Shown: in pieces, positions 1-9,309 of the stretch
How positions within the stretch are numbered: position 1 is the stretch's first letter
How the letters are laid out: each line of letters starts with the position of its first letter
From: Pycnococcus provasolii
Taxonomy: Eukaryota > Chlorophyta > Pseudoscourfieldiophyceae > Pseudoscourfieldiales
Direction: 5' to 3'
Length of the DNA stretch: 64,000 nt
NCBI GenBank assembly: GCA_049487715.1
Contig: CP150556.1
Coordinates: 62,001-126,000 of the forward strand
Made by a program: the position numbers and the translations under genes
The notes under the pieces: model-generated
Told to the model about the DNA's origin: nothing
Databases searched by the model: none
The model's input: the letters and a program-made list of their open reading frames with translations, nothing else

Positions 1-342
1 TGGCGCCCGACGACGAGCCCGAGGAAGAGCTGCCCTTGGGCTGCGTCTCCATGCCGCGCTCGACGACACCGCCGAACACGTTGCCGTTGATCTTCTTCAC
101 CTCGGAGTTCTTGCTCCAGCGAGCGGCGTACTTCGGTCCGGGCTTGACGAAGATGCTCTCACCGAGCACACGCTCCTGGCCGAAGATGCCACCGGCACCT
201 GCGACGCGCACATCGCTGTGTGTGCATGTTGAGTGTGTGACGTGTGAGTGTTCGTGAGTGTTGTGCGTGCACGTGCGTTAGGTTGTGCGTGCGCGACGTA
301 CCGCTTGGTAGACTTGATAGAGACACGGGCGGCAGCGTTCAT
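1..342 (-). CDS. Small tail-anchored protein A, left copy (cut by window edge)
   Basis: This is the left-arm copy of the gene complete at 2302-2714. Exon 1 is 342-302, the intron is 301-216 (GT at 301, AG at 216) and exon 2 runs from 215 off the window edge. The visible exon sequence matches the right copy, and the base differences I could find lie in the intron. The C-terminal hydrophobic segment is outside the window. Function is as argued for the right copy: a small membrane protein, possibly of the RAMP4/SERP type, unproven. It is divergently arranged with paralogue B at 790. Confidence 0.75.
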
Positions 343-789
343 CTTGGTATGTTAGTTGTGTGTTGGTAGTGATGTGATGTGTGTGTTGATGAGTTGTAGA
401 ATGATAGAGGTGATCTGCGAAAAGATAGAAAAGCGAGCCTCGCGGGGGTGGGTTGCTGGAGGTGCATCCGAGTGGTGTTATTCTGCGCTGGTGGCGGGGA
501 GCGGGCAGGGCAACAAGGCGCATGGGGCAGCCAACGGAGGAGAGCACGCAGAGAACTTTTGGGCGCAAATCTCCCGTTGTGGAGGCCCGTCGAATACGGC
601 TCGATTGGTCGACACCCACTCGCATGTCACAGCCCCGGCCCCCCGACTTTGCCCGGGGGATACCGCTTCCGAGCCAATAGAATCGATTGTGCTAATCGCG
701 TCCCCGGCCCCCCTCCCCCAAATATCACGCACAGAGCGACGTCATTCTACCTTCTCTCACACACACACACACATTTTTCACACGCAAAC
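343..789. promoter_or_regulatory. Divergent promoter region A-B, left copy
   Basis: This 447-bp interval separates the divergent starts of genes A (342, minus) and B (790, plus), so it should hold both promoters. A pyrimidine/CA-rich tract with an (AC)n run lies at about 750-785, just before the B start codon. A C-rich segment lies at 630-720. No clear TATA box was identified. The same interval recurs inverted at 1856-2301. Confidence 0.5.
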
Positions 790-1098
790 ATGAACGCTGC
801 CGCACGTGTCTCTGTTAAGCCCGCCAAGCGCGACGTCCGCGTCGCAGGTGCCGGTGGCATCGGTGGCACCAAGCGCGAGATCGGAGACAGCATCTTCGTC
901 AAGCCCGGACCGAAGTACGCCGCCCGCTGGGCGAAGAACTCCGAGACGAAGAAGATCAACGGCAACGTGTTCGGCGGCGTCGTCGAGCGCGGCATGGAGA
1001 CGCAGCCCAAGGGCAGCGAGGGCACCGACCTCACGAAGGTTGCGCCCGCGGTCGCGGCTGTGCTCGCCGTCTTCGTTGGCTACCAGATCCCGCACTAA
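790..1098 (+). CDS. Small tail-anchored protein B, left copy (intronless)
   Basis: A 102-residue protein with a basic Ala/Arg/Lys/Val-rich start, a Gly-rich stretch, a conserved middle (motifs FVKPGPKYAARW and NGNVFGGVVERGMETQPKG) and one hydrophobic C-terminal segment (about residues 84-99) ending IPH. This is the layout of a tail-anchored ER membrane protein. The KNSE...NGNV spacing before a C-terminal membrane span loosely recalls RAMP4/SERP translocon proteins, but the match is weak. It is a paralogue of gene A without that gene's intron: codon 14 (Arg), which the intron splits in A, is continuous here. It is intact and identical in protein to the inverted copy at 1547-1855. Confidence 0.75.
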   Translation: MNAAARVSVKPAKRDVRVAGAGGIGGTKREIGDSIFVKPGPKYAARWAKNSETKKINGNVFGGVVERGMETQPKGSEGTDLTKVAPAVAAVLAVFVGYQIPH

Positions 1099-1184
1099 GG
1101 CGTTGGTCGCGTTGACGGTCGTCTGTCCACGGACGTCAAACCATTCTTTCCCTCCTGTAACGAAAGCCGCATTGGCGTTCTTGA

Positions 1185-1460
1185 TAATCTCTTAAGAAGT
1201 AGTACGTGACTTGATTACTCATTTTCTCTTGATATCCGTGTCAAAAAACTCGTGAAGGGTTTCGTAAGCAACACAACAGGTCAGGTCTGACTTACAGAAC
1301 AGATTTGCGCCGTCTTACACGGTAAACGTCTAAACGTAAGGGACTCTTTACTTAATCACGCCGACATCACTTCTCTCGTCAGAGAGCTAAGGAAGCTGAT
1401 AAGGTAGTGCAGAACTTGGACAATATGTGCGTTCAAGAGTCGAACAGAAAACTTTCATAA
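1185..1460. other. Unique spacer at the centre of the inverted repeat
   Basis: About 275 bp between the two arms, AT-richer than the arms. It carries the 3' flanks of the convergent B copies. I see no open frame, tRNA or repeat in it. Confidence 0.6.
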
Positions 1461-1546
1461 TAAAGAACGCCAATGCGGCTTTCGTTACAGGAGGGAAAGA
1501 ATGGTTTGACGTCCGTGGACAGACGACCGTCAACGCGACCAACGCC

Positions 1547-1855
1547 TTAGTGCGGGATCTGGTAGCCAACGAAGACGGCGAGCACAGCCGCGACCGCGGG
1601 CGCAACCTTCGTGAGGTCGGTGCCCTCGCTGCCCTTGGGCTGCGTCTCCATGCCGCGCTCGACGACGCCGCCGAACACGTTGCCGTTGATCTTCTTCGTC
1701 TCGGAGTTCTTCGCCCAGCGGGCGGCGTACTTCGGTCCGGGCTTGACGAAGATGCTGTCTCCGATCTCGCGCTTGGTGCCACCGATGCCACCGGCACCTG
1801 CGACGCGGACGTCGCGCTTGGCGGGCTTAACAGAGACACGTGCGGCAGCGTTCAT
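1547..1855 (-). CDS. Small tail-anchored protein B, right copy
   Basis: Inverted duplicate of 790-1098. It encodes the same 102-residue protein with a single C-terminal membrane span. The start ATG is at 1855-1853. The two B copies are convergent, with their stops 448 bp apart around the spacer. Confidence 0.75.
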   Translation of the reverse strand: MNAAARVSVKPAKRDVRVAGAGGIGGTKREIGDSIFVKPGPKYAARWAKNSETKKINGNVFGGVVERGMETQPKGSEGTDLTKVAPAVAAVLAVFVGYQIPH

Positions 1856-2301
1856 GTTTGCGTGTGAAAAATGTGTGTGTGTGTGTGAGAGAAGGTAGAA
1901 TGACGTCGCTCTGTGCGTGATATTTGGGGGAGGGGGGCCGGGGACGCGATTCGCACAATCGATTCTATTGGCTCGGAAGCGGTATCCCCCGGGCAAAGTC
2001 GGGGGGCCGGGGCTGTGACATGCGAGTGGGTGTCGACCAATCGAGCCGTATTCGACGGGCCTCCACAACGGGAGATTTGCGCCCAACGTTCTCTGCGTGC
2101 TCTCCTCCGTTGGCTGCCCCATGCGCCTTGTTGCCCTGCCCGCTCCCCGCCACCAGCGCAGAATAACACCACTCGGATGCACCTCCAGCAACCCACCCCC
2201 GCGAGGCTCGCTTTTCTATCTTTTCGCAGATCACCTCTATCATTCTACAACTCATCAACACACACATCACATCACTACCAACACACAACTAACATACCAA
2301 G
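1856..2301. promoter_or_regulatory. Divergent promoter region B-A, right copy
   Basis: Inverted copy of 343-789, between the divergent starts of B (1855, minus) and A (2302, plus). It has the same CA-rich tract beside the B start. A few bases differ from the left copy. Confidence 0.5.
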
Positions 2302-2714
2302 ATGAACGCTGCCGCCCGTGTCTCTATCAAGTCTACCAAGCGGTACGTCGCGCACGCACTACCTAACGCACGTGCACGCACAACACTCACGATAACTCAC
2401 ACGTCACACACTTAACATGCACACACAGCGATGTGCGCGTCGCAGGTGCCGGTGGCATCTTCGGCCAGGAGCGTGTGCTCGGTGAGAGCATCTTCGTCAA
2501 GCCCGGACCGAAGTACGCCGCTCGCTGGAGCAAGAACTCCGAGGTGAAGAAGATCAACGGCAACGTGTTCGGCGGTGTCGTCGAGCGCGGCATGGAGACG
2601 CAGCCCAAGGGCAGCTCTTCCTCGGGCTCGTCGTCGGGCGCCAACGTCGGTGCCATTGCGCCTGCGGTTGCTGCCGTGCTCGCGGTGTTCGCGGGATACA
2701 CCATCCCGCACTAA
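2302..2714 (+). CDS. Small tail-anchored protein A, right copy (one intron)
   Basis: Exon 1 is 2302-2342, the intron 2343-2428 (86 nt, gtacgt...acacag) and exon 2 2429-2714. The intron splits the Arg-14 codon, and splicing restores the same N-terminal reading as paralogue B (KR-DVRVAGAGG). The product is 108 residues: a basic start, a Gly-rich region, the shared middle (FVKPGPKYAARW, NGNVFGGVVERG), a Ser/Gly linker and a C-terminal hydrophobic span ending IPH. It is probably a single-pass tail-anchored protein; RAMP4/SERP kinship is a weak guess from layout and a KNSE...NGNV stretch. Unspliced translation would run into the intron and terminate, so splicing is required. Confidence 0.8.
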
Positions 2715-2894
2715 GTACCTGCACTAAGCACGCCGAAAGCTTCGTTTGTGTTTTGGTTTTATAATTTGTTCTTTTAGACTTAGAGGTGTAACCGACCCTT
2801 GCAAGCGGGTAATGTGACCAAAAACATACAAAAAAAAACCTTTTCAACACACAAGCACACATAATCACTACAAATAAATTCTATCAAGAGCACA

Positions 2895-5800
2895 CTAGTT
2901 GCCACCACCGCGTCGGGTCCGTAGCAAACGAACTGGCGGTAACCGTGCGCGCCGCTCGCGCTCTTGGCGCTCGCGCTCCTCTTGTTCCTCCGCCTGCTTT
3001 CTACGATCAGCTCTTTCGGCTCGAGCATGGATGGACTGCTCGCGTCGCCGTGCAATCTCTCGCTCCTCCTCCTCCGCTGCGGCAGTCTCCGCCAGGCGCG
3101 CCTGCTGTGCAGCCTCCTCCGCTGCACGGGCTGCCTGTTCCTGTGCGGCAGCACGAGCGGCAAGCGCGGCTTCTCGAGCAGCCTCCTCGCGCCTTTCAGC
3201 CTCGAGCGCAAGGTCGTCCTCAAGCCTCCTAGGACGCTTCGGCATGCGCCCTGTTCGAGTCGAGGCAAATGGCACGTCTGACGATGGTCCGTCAGCCGTA
3301 CGAGGATCGACCTGCATCGTAGCTGGCTGTTCACGCTGCCTTGACGCTGCCGCTGCAACCACATCACGAGACAGACGCAACAACAAACGTGGGCGGCGTT
3401 CCCTTGCGCTGCGAGGCTGACGTGGTACAGCGACGGGAGGCGACACCGGTTCCTGGCCCCTCGTTGTCATTCGCTCCTCGTCGTCGAAATCATCGTCCTC
3501 CTCCTCATCATCATCATCCTCTGCGTAATCCAGCCTCTGAGGCACGCGCACGGTGCGACCGCGGCTGCTCACGAATGGCTCGCCGCTTGCTGCTGCGCCA
3601 GAGGTAATGACAGCTCCGCTGCGACGACGACGACGACGACGCGACCCCCTGGATCGGCCGGACTGAAGTTGAAAATCCTCGTATTCATCCTCCTCGTCAT
3701 CAATATCATCTTCGTCAACGAGTCCTTCCAAATCCGCGTCGTCCTCGTCGTCCTCATTCCCGTCCTCATTCCAGTCCTCCTCGTCATCCTCATCGCCTTC
3801 GTCGTCGTCGATCGTTCGAAGTGCGCGACGAGCACGTTGGCTAGCACCCGTTGCCGCTGCGCGTCGTGCACGCCTCTGCTGACGCGCAGTCGATGTACGT
3901 CGAAGTTCATCCACCTCGTCATCCTCCGGGTCGTCGCCGTACTCCATTTCAATGTCGTTGTCCTCATCCTCCTCCTCATCGTCAATAATGACATATTGGC
4001 GACCGCGGGTTGCTCCAGCACGCCTCGCTCCCCCTGCTGCGCCAGCTGTCCTTCTCGATGGTCCAGCAGCACCGCTGGCTCCGGCACCTGCACCGGCTGC
4101 CGCGGCGGCGGTGACGCCGACACCTGCAGCTGTTGGTGGGGCACCTCCGGCGCCATTTAGCAAAGCAGCATTGCCCCAAATGAGTGTCGTCTGCTGCACC
4201 AAATTGTTGCGAGCTGCCAAGGCGTCTGGTGCAAGCACGCCACCGCCCATTTCCCATCGCATCGTGATTCGAGGGAGTGCCGCGTCGCGCTCTGCCACGG
4301 CGTGGGAAGGGTATCGGATCATCATGCCTCCATGAGCGCCACCGAGGATGGTGCGTAGATGATTCAGCGACCTCTCGTACGCAACCGTGTCAGCCACATC
4401 GGACCATGGCGAGGATACCGACTGGCCGAGCGGGTCTGGGCGGATCACAACCTCGCGCTCGCCAAATCCATCCGCCTCGAGCGTGCCTCGTGCATAGCTG
4501 TTCGTGTACGATGGCGGATACGCTGTTCCATCCACCATGCACAGCACGCGCTGCGGCGGTCCTGGTGGCTCCGGTGGCTGCGCCCCCGCGTCTGGTGCAT
4601 TTGGATCTGATTCGGCACCCGCAACGCCGCCGGTGGCGGTGGCGGTGGCGGTGGGCTGCACGAATTTGTGGAATTGGCAGAAGTGAGCGGCACTCGCATC
4701 GAGCAGCCGTCTCAGCACCATGTCGCCGAGAACGAACACCTGCCCGTATCCATCCGTGCAGATGTACATTGACCCGTCAGGGCTCCACTGGCCGTCGAGA
4801 TACGAGTTGCGTTCGCCTGCGCAGCGGCTCGGGTCCACCTCGAGAGGTTGGCACTGGTTAATGGCCACGCCACGCGCCACATCCCACATCACAACTACTC
4901 CGTCGTATCCAGCTGATATGGCTATGTGAGGGTGCCATGGGTGCGTGTTCAGCACGAATACGTCCGACACATGGCTACGCAACACACTTTGCGGCTCTCC
5001 AGTCCAGGCGTCGAAGATGCGAAGCGAGAAGTCCGACGCCGACGCCACCACACGCCGGTCATCGCAGGTGAAAGACGCCCACACCAGTGCGGGTACGGGA
5101 GGCTTTTTTCTAGAAGCGGCGCCAGCTGATGCGTTGGCACCTCTGTTGGCAGTGCCGGCACTGGCGTCGACACCGTCAGGCGAGGATGGGAACATGTCGC
5201 AGTGTAGGCGGTGTGCCATCTCCCAACTGCGCGATGCAGCAGCTGCTGCAGTCGAGGTCGAAGCCTTACCACGCGGGCGATTCGAAGATGTGCCCCCCGC
5301 GCCCTTGGCGGCGGTGGCAGTCGCGCACTTCTGGTGTGGACGCCAAATGCGCACGGCGCCATCCTGCGATACTGTGAGCACAGCGCTCGTCTTGTGCGCG
5401 GAGAACACGTGCTGGATGGATGCGGCGTGCCCTTTCAGATCGCCAACCACTGCCAGTTGCATGGCAGGCTGGCCAGACGCAGAAAGCGCCGCGGCTGATG
5501 ACGCGAGGTTGGCACGCACGTCGGCAGGAATCTGATTCACGCCATGGTATGACGGGCCGCGGTGGTGGTGGTGGTGGTGGTGGTGGTGGTGCGACGGCGA
5601 CATCGACGACGACGCTGCCGTCGCCTTGCCCTTTTCCCTCTCGCGAGCCTCAGTCTCGGCAGCAAGCGCGGCAGCGCGCACGCTCCTGGGTCGGCCGATA
5701 GATGCATGCTCTCCGCCGCTGAGTATTTCGCTCACGCCGAGCTCGAGCATCCATGCCGTTCCATCGGACGCGCCGGCGACGGCAAAGCGTCCAGATGCAT

Positions 5801-6911
5801 CGAACTGGACGCCCCAGAGTTTGATGGCAGCACGTGCGGGCACGGCGCGCCCTGCAGCTTCCGCGGGTGCAGGCGCAGCTCTCGGCATATTCGGGTCATC
5901 GTAGTAGTACTTAGTACTATGAGCCCGCGGTTCAGCGCCTGGCGTGACGTCGGCGGCGTCGAAAACGGACAGAGGCGCGAGCGTTGCGCCGGCGTCGCCG
6001 GCAGCCCACAGGCACACAGCACCGTCCTCGGCACTCGTCATGAATAGACCAGGTATGCTGGGATGGTAGACAATCTGCGTTGGCGTCTTCACGTGGTGCA
6101 CGTGTCTTGACGCGAGCGTTCCGAGCTCACCCGCGCAGAGATGCCAGCTGAGCACGGATCCGTCGTTCGCGCACGTGCTGACGGTGGACTCGTCAACGCT
6201 CACGCTGATGTCGACGATATCCCCCCCGTGCCCGATGCACGTCGCTAGTAGCAGTGTTGTTCGCGAGCACCATATTTTGACCTCTCCGTCATCTGCGCCG
6301 GTGATGAAGAATCGTCCCGTGGGTGAGAAGTTTATGCAGTACACCGCGTCACGGTGTCCAGCCAGGAATCGAATTGGCTCGATGGACTTCGCGGTGTGCT
6401 GCGCGGGCGGCAGCGGCACGCGTCTTCGTCCACCGCACTCCCTCTCCATGACGTGTCGCGTGACAGACGCCGTCGTTGCGTGCCTCGACGACGGCGGTTG
6501 GCGTCGACGAAGGAGAGGCGGGTTGGTTGGTGTTATTGCGTTGTTTGCGAGAGTTGCAGAGAGAGGCTTCGCGAGAGAAGCGGCGCTGTAGTCGAGCAGT
6601 GACGTTATTCGCGGACATCCTCCTGGCCTGGCCGTTTCGAGTTCAACGAGTTTGCACATGAGTGCGTTTAGTCCTCCGGACGCTGCCGCAGCCGCTTGCT
6701 GCGAAGCCGCGAGTTGGTCGTACGAGACGGCGTGAGCAGCCCCCGTGTAGTCGCGTCTCATCGGTAGACGAGATGATAGCGCCTGCTCAAGTTCTTGTAC
6801 TAAGTGAGGAGGAATATGAGGACTTAAGTAGTGAAGTGCAAGGAACGCGACATCCGATGACAACGAGGCTCCCTGAACAGCCAAAGAGGAGGCATCGTGG
6901 TTCATGGGCAT
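2895..6911 (-). CDS. BRWD/PHIP-like WD40 repeat protein
   Basis: A 1,338-residue protein. The ATG at 6911 was chosen because the frame upstream is open but low in protein character, while a conserved helical N-terminus (FLALHYLS, like the start of BRWD proteins) follows this Met. WD40 repeats run from about residue 180 to 660 (motifs RFLAGHRDAVYC, GADDGEVKIW, VMWDVARG), interrupted by Ala-rich and poly-His insertions. The C-terminal third is acidic Asp/Glu runs, then an Arg/Glu/Ala-rich helical tail. In animals and plants this family is a chromatin-associated or CUL4-linked WD40 protein, usually with bromodomains; I see no bromodomain here. A VIIDDEEEDED stretch resembles a SUMO-interacting motif. 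A nuclear role is inference. Confidence 0.75.
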   Translation of the reverse strand: MPMNHDASSLAVQGASLSSDVAFLALHYLSPHIPPHLVQELEQALSSRLPMRRDYTGAAHAVSYDQLAASQQAAAAASGGLNALMCKLVELETARPGGCPRITSLLDYSAASLAKPLSATLANNAITPTNPPLLRRRQPPSSRHATTASVTRHVMERECGGRRRVPLPPAQHTAKSIEPIRFLAGHRDAVYCINFSPTGRFFITGADDGEVKIWCSRTTLLLATCIGHGGDIVDISVSVDESTVSTCANDGSVLSWHLCAGELGTLASRHVHHVKTPTQIVYHPSIPGLFMTSAEDGAVCLWAAGDAGATLAPLSVFDAADVTPGAEPRAHSTKYYYDDPNMPRAAPAPAEAAGRAVPARAAIKLWGVQFDASGRFAVAGASDGTAWMLELGVSEILSGGEHASIGRPRSVRAAALAAETEAREREKGKATAASSSMSPSHHHHHHHHHHRGPSYHGVNQIPADVRANLASSAAALSASGQPAMQLAVVGDLKGHAASIQHVFSAHKTSAVLTVSQDGAVRIWRPHQKCATATAAKGAGGTSSNRPRGKASTSTAAAAASRSWEMAHRLHCDMFPSSPDGVDASAGTANRGANASAGAASRKKPPVPALVWASFTCDDRRVVASASDFSLRIFDAWTGEPQSVLRSHVSDVFVLNTHPWHPHIAISAGYDGVVVMWDVARGVAINQCQPLEVDPSRCAGERNSYLDGQWSPDGSMYICTDGYGQVFVLGDMVLRRLLDASAAHFCQFHKFVQPTATATATGGVAGAESDPNAPDAGAQPPEPPGPPQRVLCMVDGTAYPPSYTNSYARGTLEADGFGEREVVIRPDPLGQSVSSPWSDVADTVAYERSLNHLRTILGGAHGGMMIRYPSHAVAERDAALPRITMRWEMGGGVLAPDALAARNNLVQQTTLIWGNAALLNGAGGAPPTAAGVGVTAAAAAGAGAGASGAAGPSRRTAGAAGGARRAGATRGRQYVIIDDEEEDEDNDIEMEYGDDPEDDEVDELRRTSTARQQRRARRAAATGASQRARRALRTIDDDEGDEDDEEDWNEDGNEDDEDDADLEGLVDEDDIDDEEDEYEDFQLQSGRSRGSRRRRRRRSGAVITSGAAASGEPFVSSRGRTVRVPQRLDYAEDDDDEEEDDDFDDEERMTTRGQEPVSPPVAVPRQPRSARERRPRLLLRLSRDVVAAAASRQREQPATMQVDPRTADGPSSDVPFASTRTGRMPKRPRRLEDDLALEAERREEAAREAALAARAAAQEQAARAAEEAAQQARLAETAAAEEEEREIARRREQSIHARAERADRRKQAEEQEERERQERERRARLPPVRLLRTRRGGGN

Positions 6912-7350
6912 CGCCACTCTTCCCCCTGAGACCGAAAGTGAAAGGGGAAGGGAAGAGCCGGGTTGTTCAAACACCGAGGGGGCCTGCTTTGCTCTGCTCT
7001 GCTCTGCTTCGAAGACGAAGACGAAGACGTTCAAAAGTTGAAAAACCAAACCAAAATAACCTGAAACCAAACCCCCTGAACAAGAAAGACTCAAACCACA
7101 TCAGCAGTGCAAGAGGGGATCCCCAAGAGAGAGGATGGAGCAGTGGATGTGGATCCCGTGTGGATCCCGAGGATATCTATTCAAGGATGTGTCCCCGCCG
7201 CCGCCGGGCCCCCCCCTGGGGTACACTTGTGCACCCGTGGCAAACAAACCCCCTGTTTCCCTTTTTGGGAGAAGAAAAGTTATCCAAACCAAAAGAACAA
7301 AACTCCTCGTTCTTGTTGTTGTTGTTCGTTTGTCATATAATACATACAAT
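6912..7350. promoter_or_regulatory. Divergent promoter region, BRWD-like / zinc-finger genes
   Basis: 439 bp between divergent starts. A TATA-like catataataca lies immediately before the ATG at 7351. The rest holds frames that continue both genes upstream without protein-like composition. Confidence 0.4.
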
Positions 7351-8529
7351 ATGGAGGAGGTTTCGCTGGGCCAGCTCGTCGGCACGGCGGTGAAGTTCAC
7401 CATCGCCTTCTCGCTCGTCGAAAGCTTCAACGCCGTCGTCATGCGCGGGTACTCGCACCTCTTCATCGACAAGTGCAAAACGTGCAGAGGAAGCGGGGTC
7501 GTCAAATGTAGGCACTGCAAAGGATACGGATCCGTACGGGTCTGGCCCGCGACCGTCGACGAAGCAGCCAAGTCGGGAAACTACTTCAAAAAACCACTCG
7601 CGTACGCGACGCAGTGCCCCTCGTGCATGCCTGTGCCCGGAAACTCAGACTTCCCCAACTCGTACACAGACAGCGTTTGGCAAAACAGAAAACTTGCGCG
7701 CTCCATCGAAATTGGACTCGTGCTCGCGCGACGCGGCGAGGAAAACAGGAAAAAGGTGGGGAAGGTTACCACCGGGTGCATACGCTGCCCAGAGTGCGAG
7801 GGAAGTCCGACCATCATGCGCTCGACGCCAAACTGGAACAGGTTCCTCAACAGGGACCGACGAAGGCCGTACTGGTGGATTCCAAAACACCAAAGGCCGC
7901 TCAAGCCGGGCAACAGCTACTTCGGAAGCGAGGGAAGGAGCAACGTCAACACGGACACCTACGGACACTGGCTTGACAACAAACTCTCCGAGTACAACGC
8001 GCCCATCGGAAGCAACGGGTGGGAAGACAAGGGCGACGCCATGCAGGTGCACCGCTTGAACCTCTCGCAGAAGGCCATTGACGCAAGGCTCAACCAGAAA
8101 ATCAAGGATGGCGCGCTCAGGTATGAGAACGTCTCGTACTTCACAAGCCCTGGACTGTGGGAAAAGGCGAAGCAGATGGGAAGGGCGAGACCCACCGCAG
8201 GAAACTTCGACTTGCACAAGTGGCTGCAGTGGAAGAAGGATCTCAGCAGGGAACGCGACGTGCCGGACTACGTCGACGTGCAGAGGGAGGTCAACGACAT
8301 GGTGTACGAAGAGAAGCTGAGGCTCAAGGGAAAGAAGTCCATGACACAAAAGTTATCGCAGAAGCAGGGCAAGTCTGGGCTCATCTCGGGAAAGGCGGTG
8401 GGTGCGGACGACGACGACGACGACGACATGGAGTTGACAGCCGTAGCTGCAGACGACGAGGTGATCTCAGGCAACCTGTCAACAGGCTTCTCGATTGGGA
8501 AGAAGGGTGCGGACAACATGCAGATGTAA
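7351..8529 (+). CDS. DnaJ-type cysteine-rich zinc-finger protein
   Basis: A 392-residue protein starting at the ATG that follows a TATA-like stretch. An in-frame start 216 bp upstream is possible but adds an unconvincing leader. A hydrophobic helix (about 10-30) precedes a DnaJ-like cysteine cluster: CKTCRGSG (Cys42/45) and CRHCKGYG (Cys53/56), then further CPSC and CIRCPEC pairs, giving the four CxxC units expected for two zinc sites. There is no J domain. The middle is Trp/Asn/Lys-rich, and the tail has a run of Asp followed by a Gly/Lys-rich end. Similar J-less zinc fingers in plants (BSD2/PSA2-like) act as plastid assembly chaperones. Whether this one does is unknown, and no clear transit peptide is visible. 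Confidence 0.7.
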   Translation: MEEVSLGQLVGTAVKFTIAFSLVESFNAVVMRGYSHLFIDKCKTCRGSGVVKCRHCKGYGSVRVWPATVDEAAKSGNYFKKPLAYATQCPSCMPVPGNSDFPNSYTDSVWQNRKLARSIEIGLVLARRGEENRKKVGKVTTGCIRCPECEGSPTIMRSTPNWNRFLNRDRRRPYWWIPKHQRPLKPGNSYFGSEGRSNVNTDTYGHWLDNKLSEYNAPIGSNGWEDKGDAMQVHRLNLSQKAIDARLNQKIKDGALRYENVSYFTSPGLWEKAKQMGRARPTAGNFDLHKWLQWKKDLSRERDVPDYVDVQREVNDMVYEEKLRLKGKKSMTQKLSQKQGKSGLISGKAVGADDDDDDDMELTAVAADDEVISGNLSTGFSIGKKGADNMQM

Positions 8530-9309
8530 TTGATCGTCATTTTGCTGAGATCCCTCATTCAGTAAAGGAGTGTAGTAGTACTTTACTTGGTCTGTCTAGC
8601 GGTCGTCCATTCCCACCATTCACGTTCCCCATTCAGCCCTTTCAACAGCGGTGCCATTCAGCAGCTCGTTTTTACTATACATGTCGCTGGTTTCGAAGTT
8701 ACTACCTTTCAGGCCGCTTTTCGTATGCGTTTGGCGTGAGAGCTCTGGACACTCGCACTTACTTGTTGTGTGACAGGTCTTTTCGTAGTCCTTATTCTTT
8801 CCCACATCAGTCAGAGCTCGTCGGAGCTCGTCGGAGGGGATAGATGCGAGGTGTAGTGGCCAACTGGTGCGTTACGGGGATCCACCCTTGCAGGTGCCAT
8901 TATTCCAACTTTTACAAGTACTTCGAGCCAAGGAGGGCAACTGAAGAGGGCAACGAAGAACGAAGAACGAAGAGCGGAAAAAGGGGCCCGAAAGCGAATG
9001 GTTTCCTTCGGGGTAAAAGTTCTTAACCGGTGAGAGTGAGGTGGAGAGGTTAAAACAGACAACAGAGGGCAAAATACAAGGGGACTACAAGGGGACGTGC
9101 CCTGCCCTCTACAATTCGCTACAATGGTACAACGAGGGATCCCCCACACAGAGGGGTAAACACGTCCAGGCCTCGAGGGGTGACTCCGGAACTTCTAAAG
9201 TGGCAACGAAGCCACGTTTTTTTCCGTTTTTTCTCCGACCACTTTCACTTTCCCTCCCTCCCTCCCTCCGAGGCTCCCTCCCTCAAAAGCAAAGCTCCTA
9301 CTCACTGTC
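8530..9309. other. Intergenic region
   Basis: 780 bp between two same-strand genes. There are CT-rich tracts and a (tccc)n-like run at about 9250-9280 just before the channel gene start, and a duplicated cgtcggagctcg at about 8818-8836. I see no gene. Confidence 0.5.

Larger units (their letters stand above)
1..1184. repeat. Left arm of large inverted repeat
   Basis: The arm pairs with about 1461-2643 on the opposite strand; paired coordinates add to 2644-2645 throughout (for example 1 with 2643, 342 with 2302, 790 with 1855, 1141 with 1504). Similarity stops near 1180. Differences seen are a few single bases in the intron of gene A and a few in the A-B intergenic region (for instance near 558 and 690). 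The arm may extend left of the window. Confidence 0.93.
1461..2643. repeat. Right arm of large inverted repeat
   Basis: Reverse complement of 1-1184 with only scattered single-base changes. It carries gene B (minus) and gene A (plus). Homology may continue past 2643, but its partner would lie left of the window. Confidence 0.93.

Noticed and set aside
1185-1460. tRNA or small RNA gene in the palindrome spacer
   Set aside because: A gttcaagagtcga stretch near 1430 resembles a B box, but no cloverleaf or A box could be matched.
7135-7350. N-terminal extension of the zinc-finger protein
   Set aside because: Open in frame but Pro/Val-rich without targeting features; a TATA-like stretch lies directly before the ATG at 7351.
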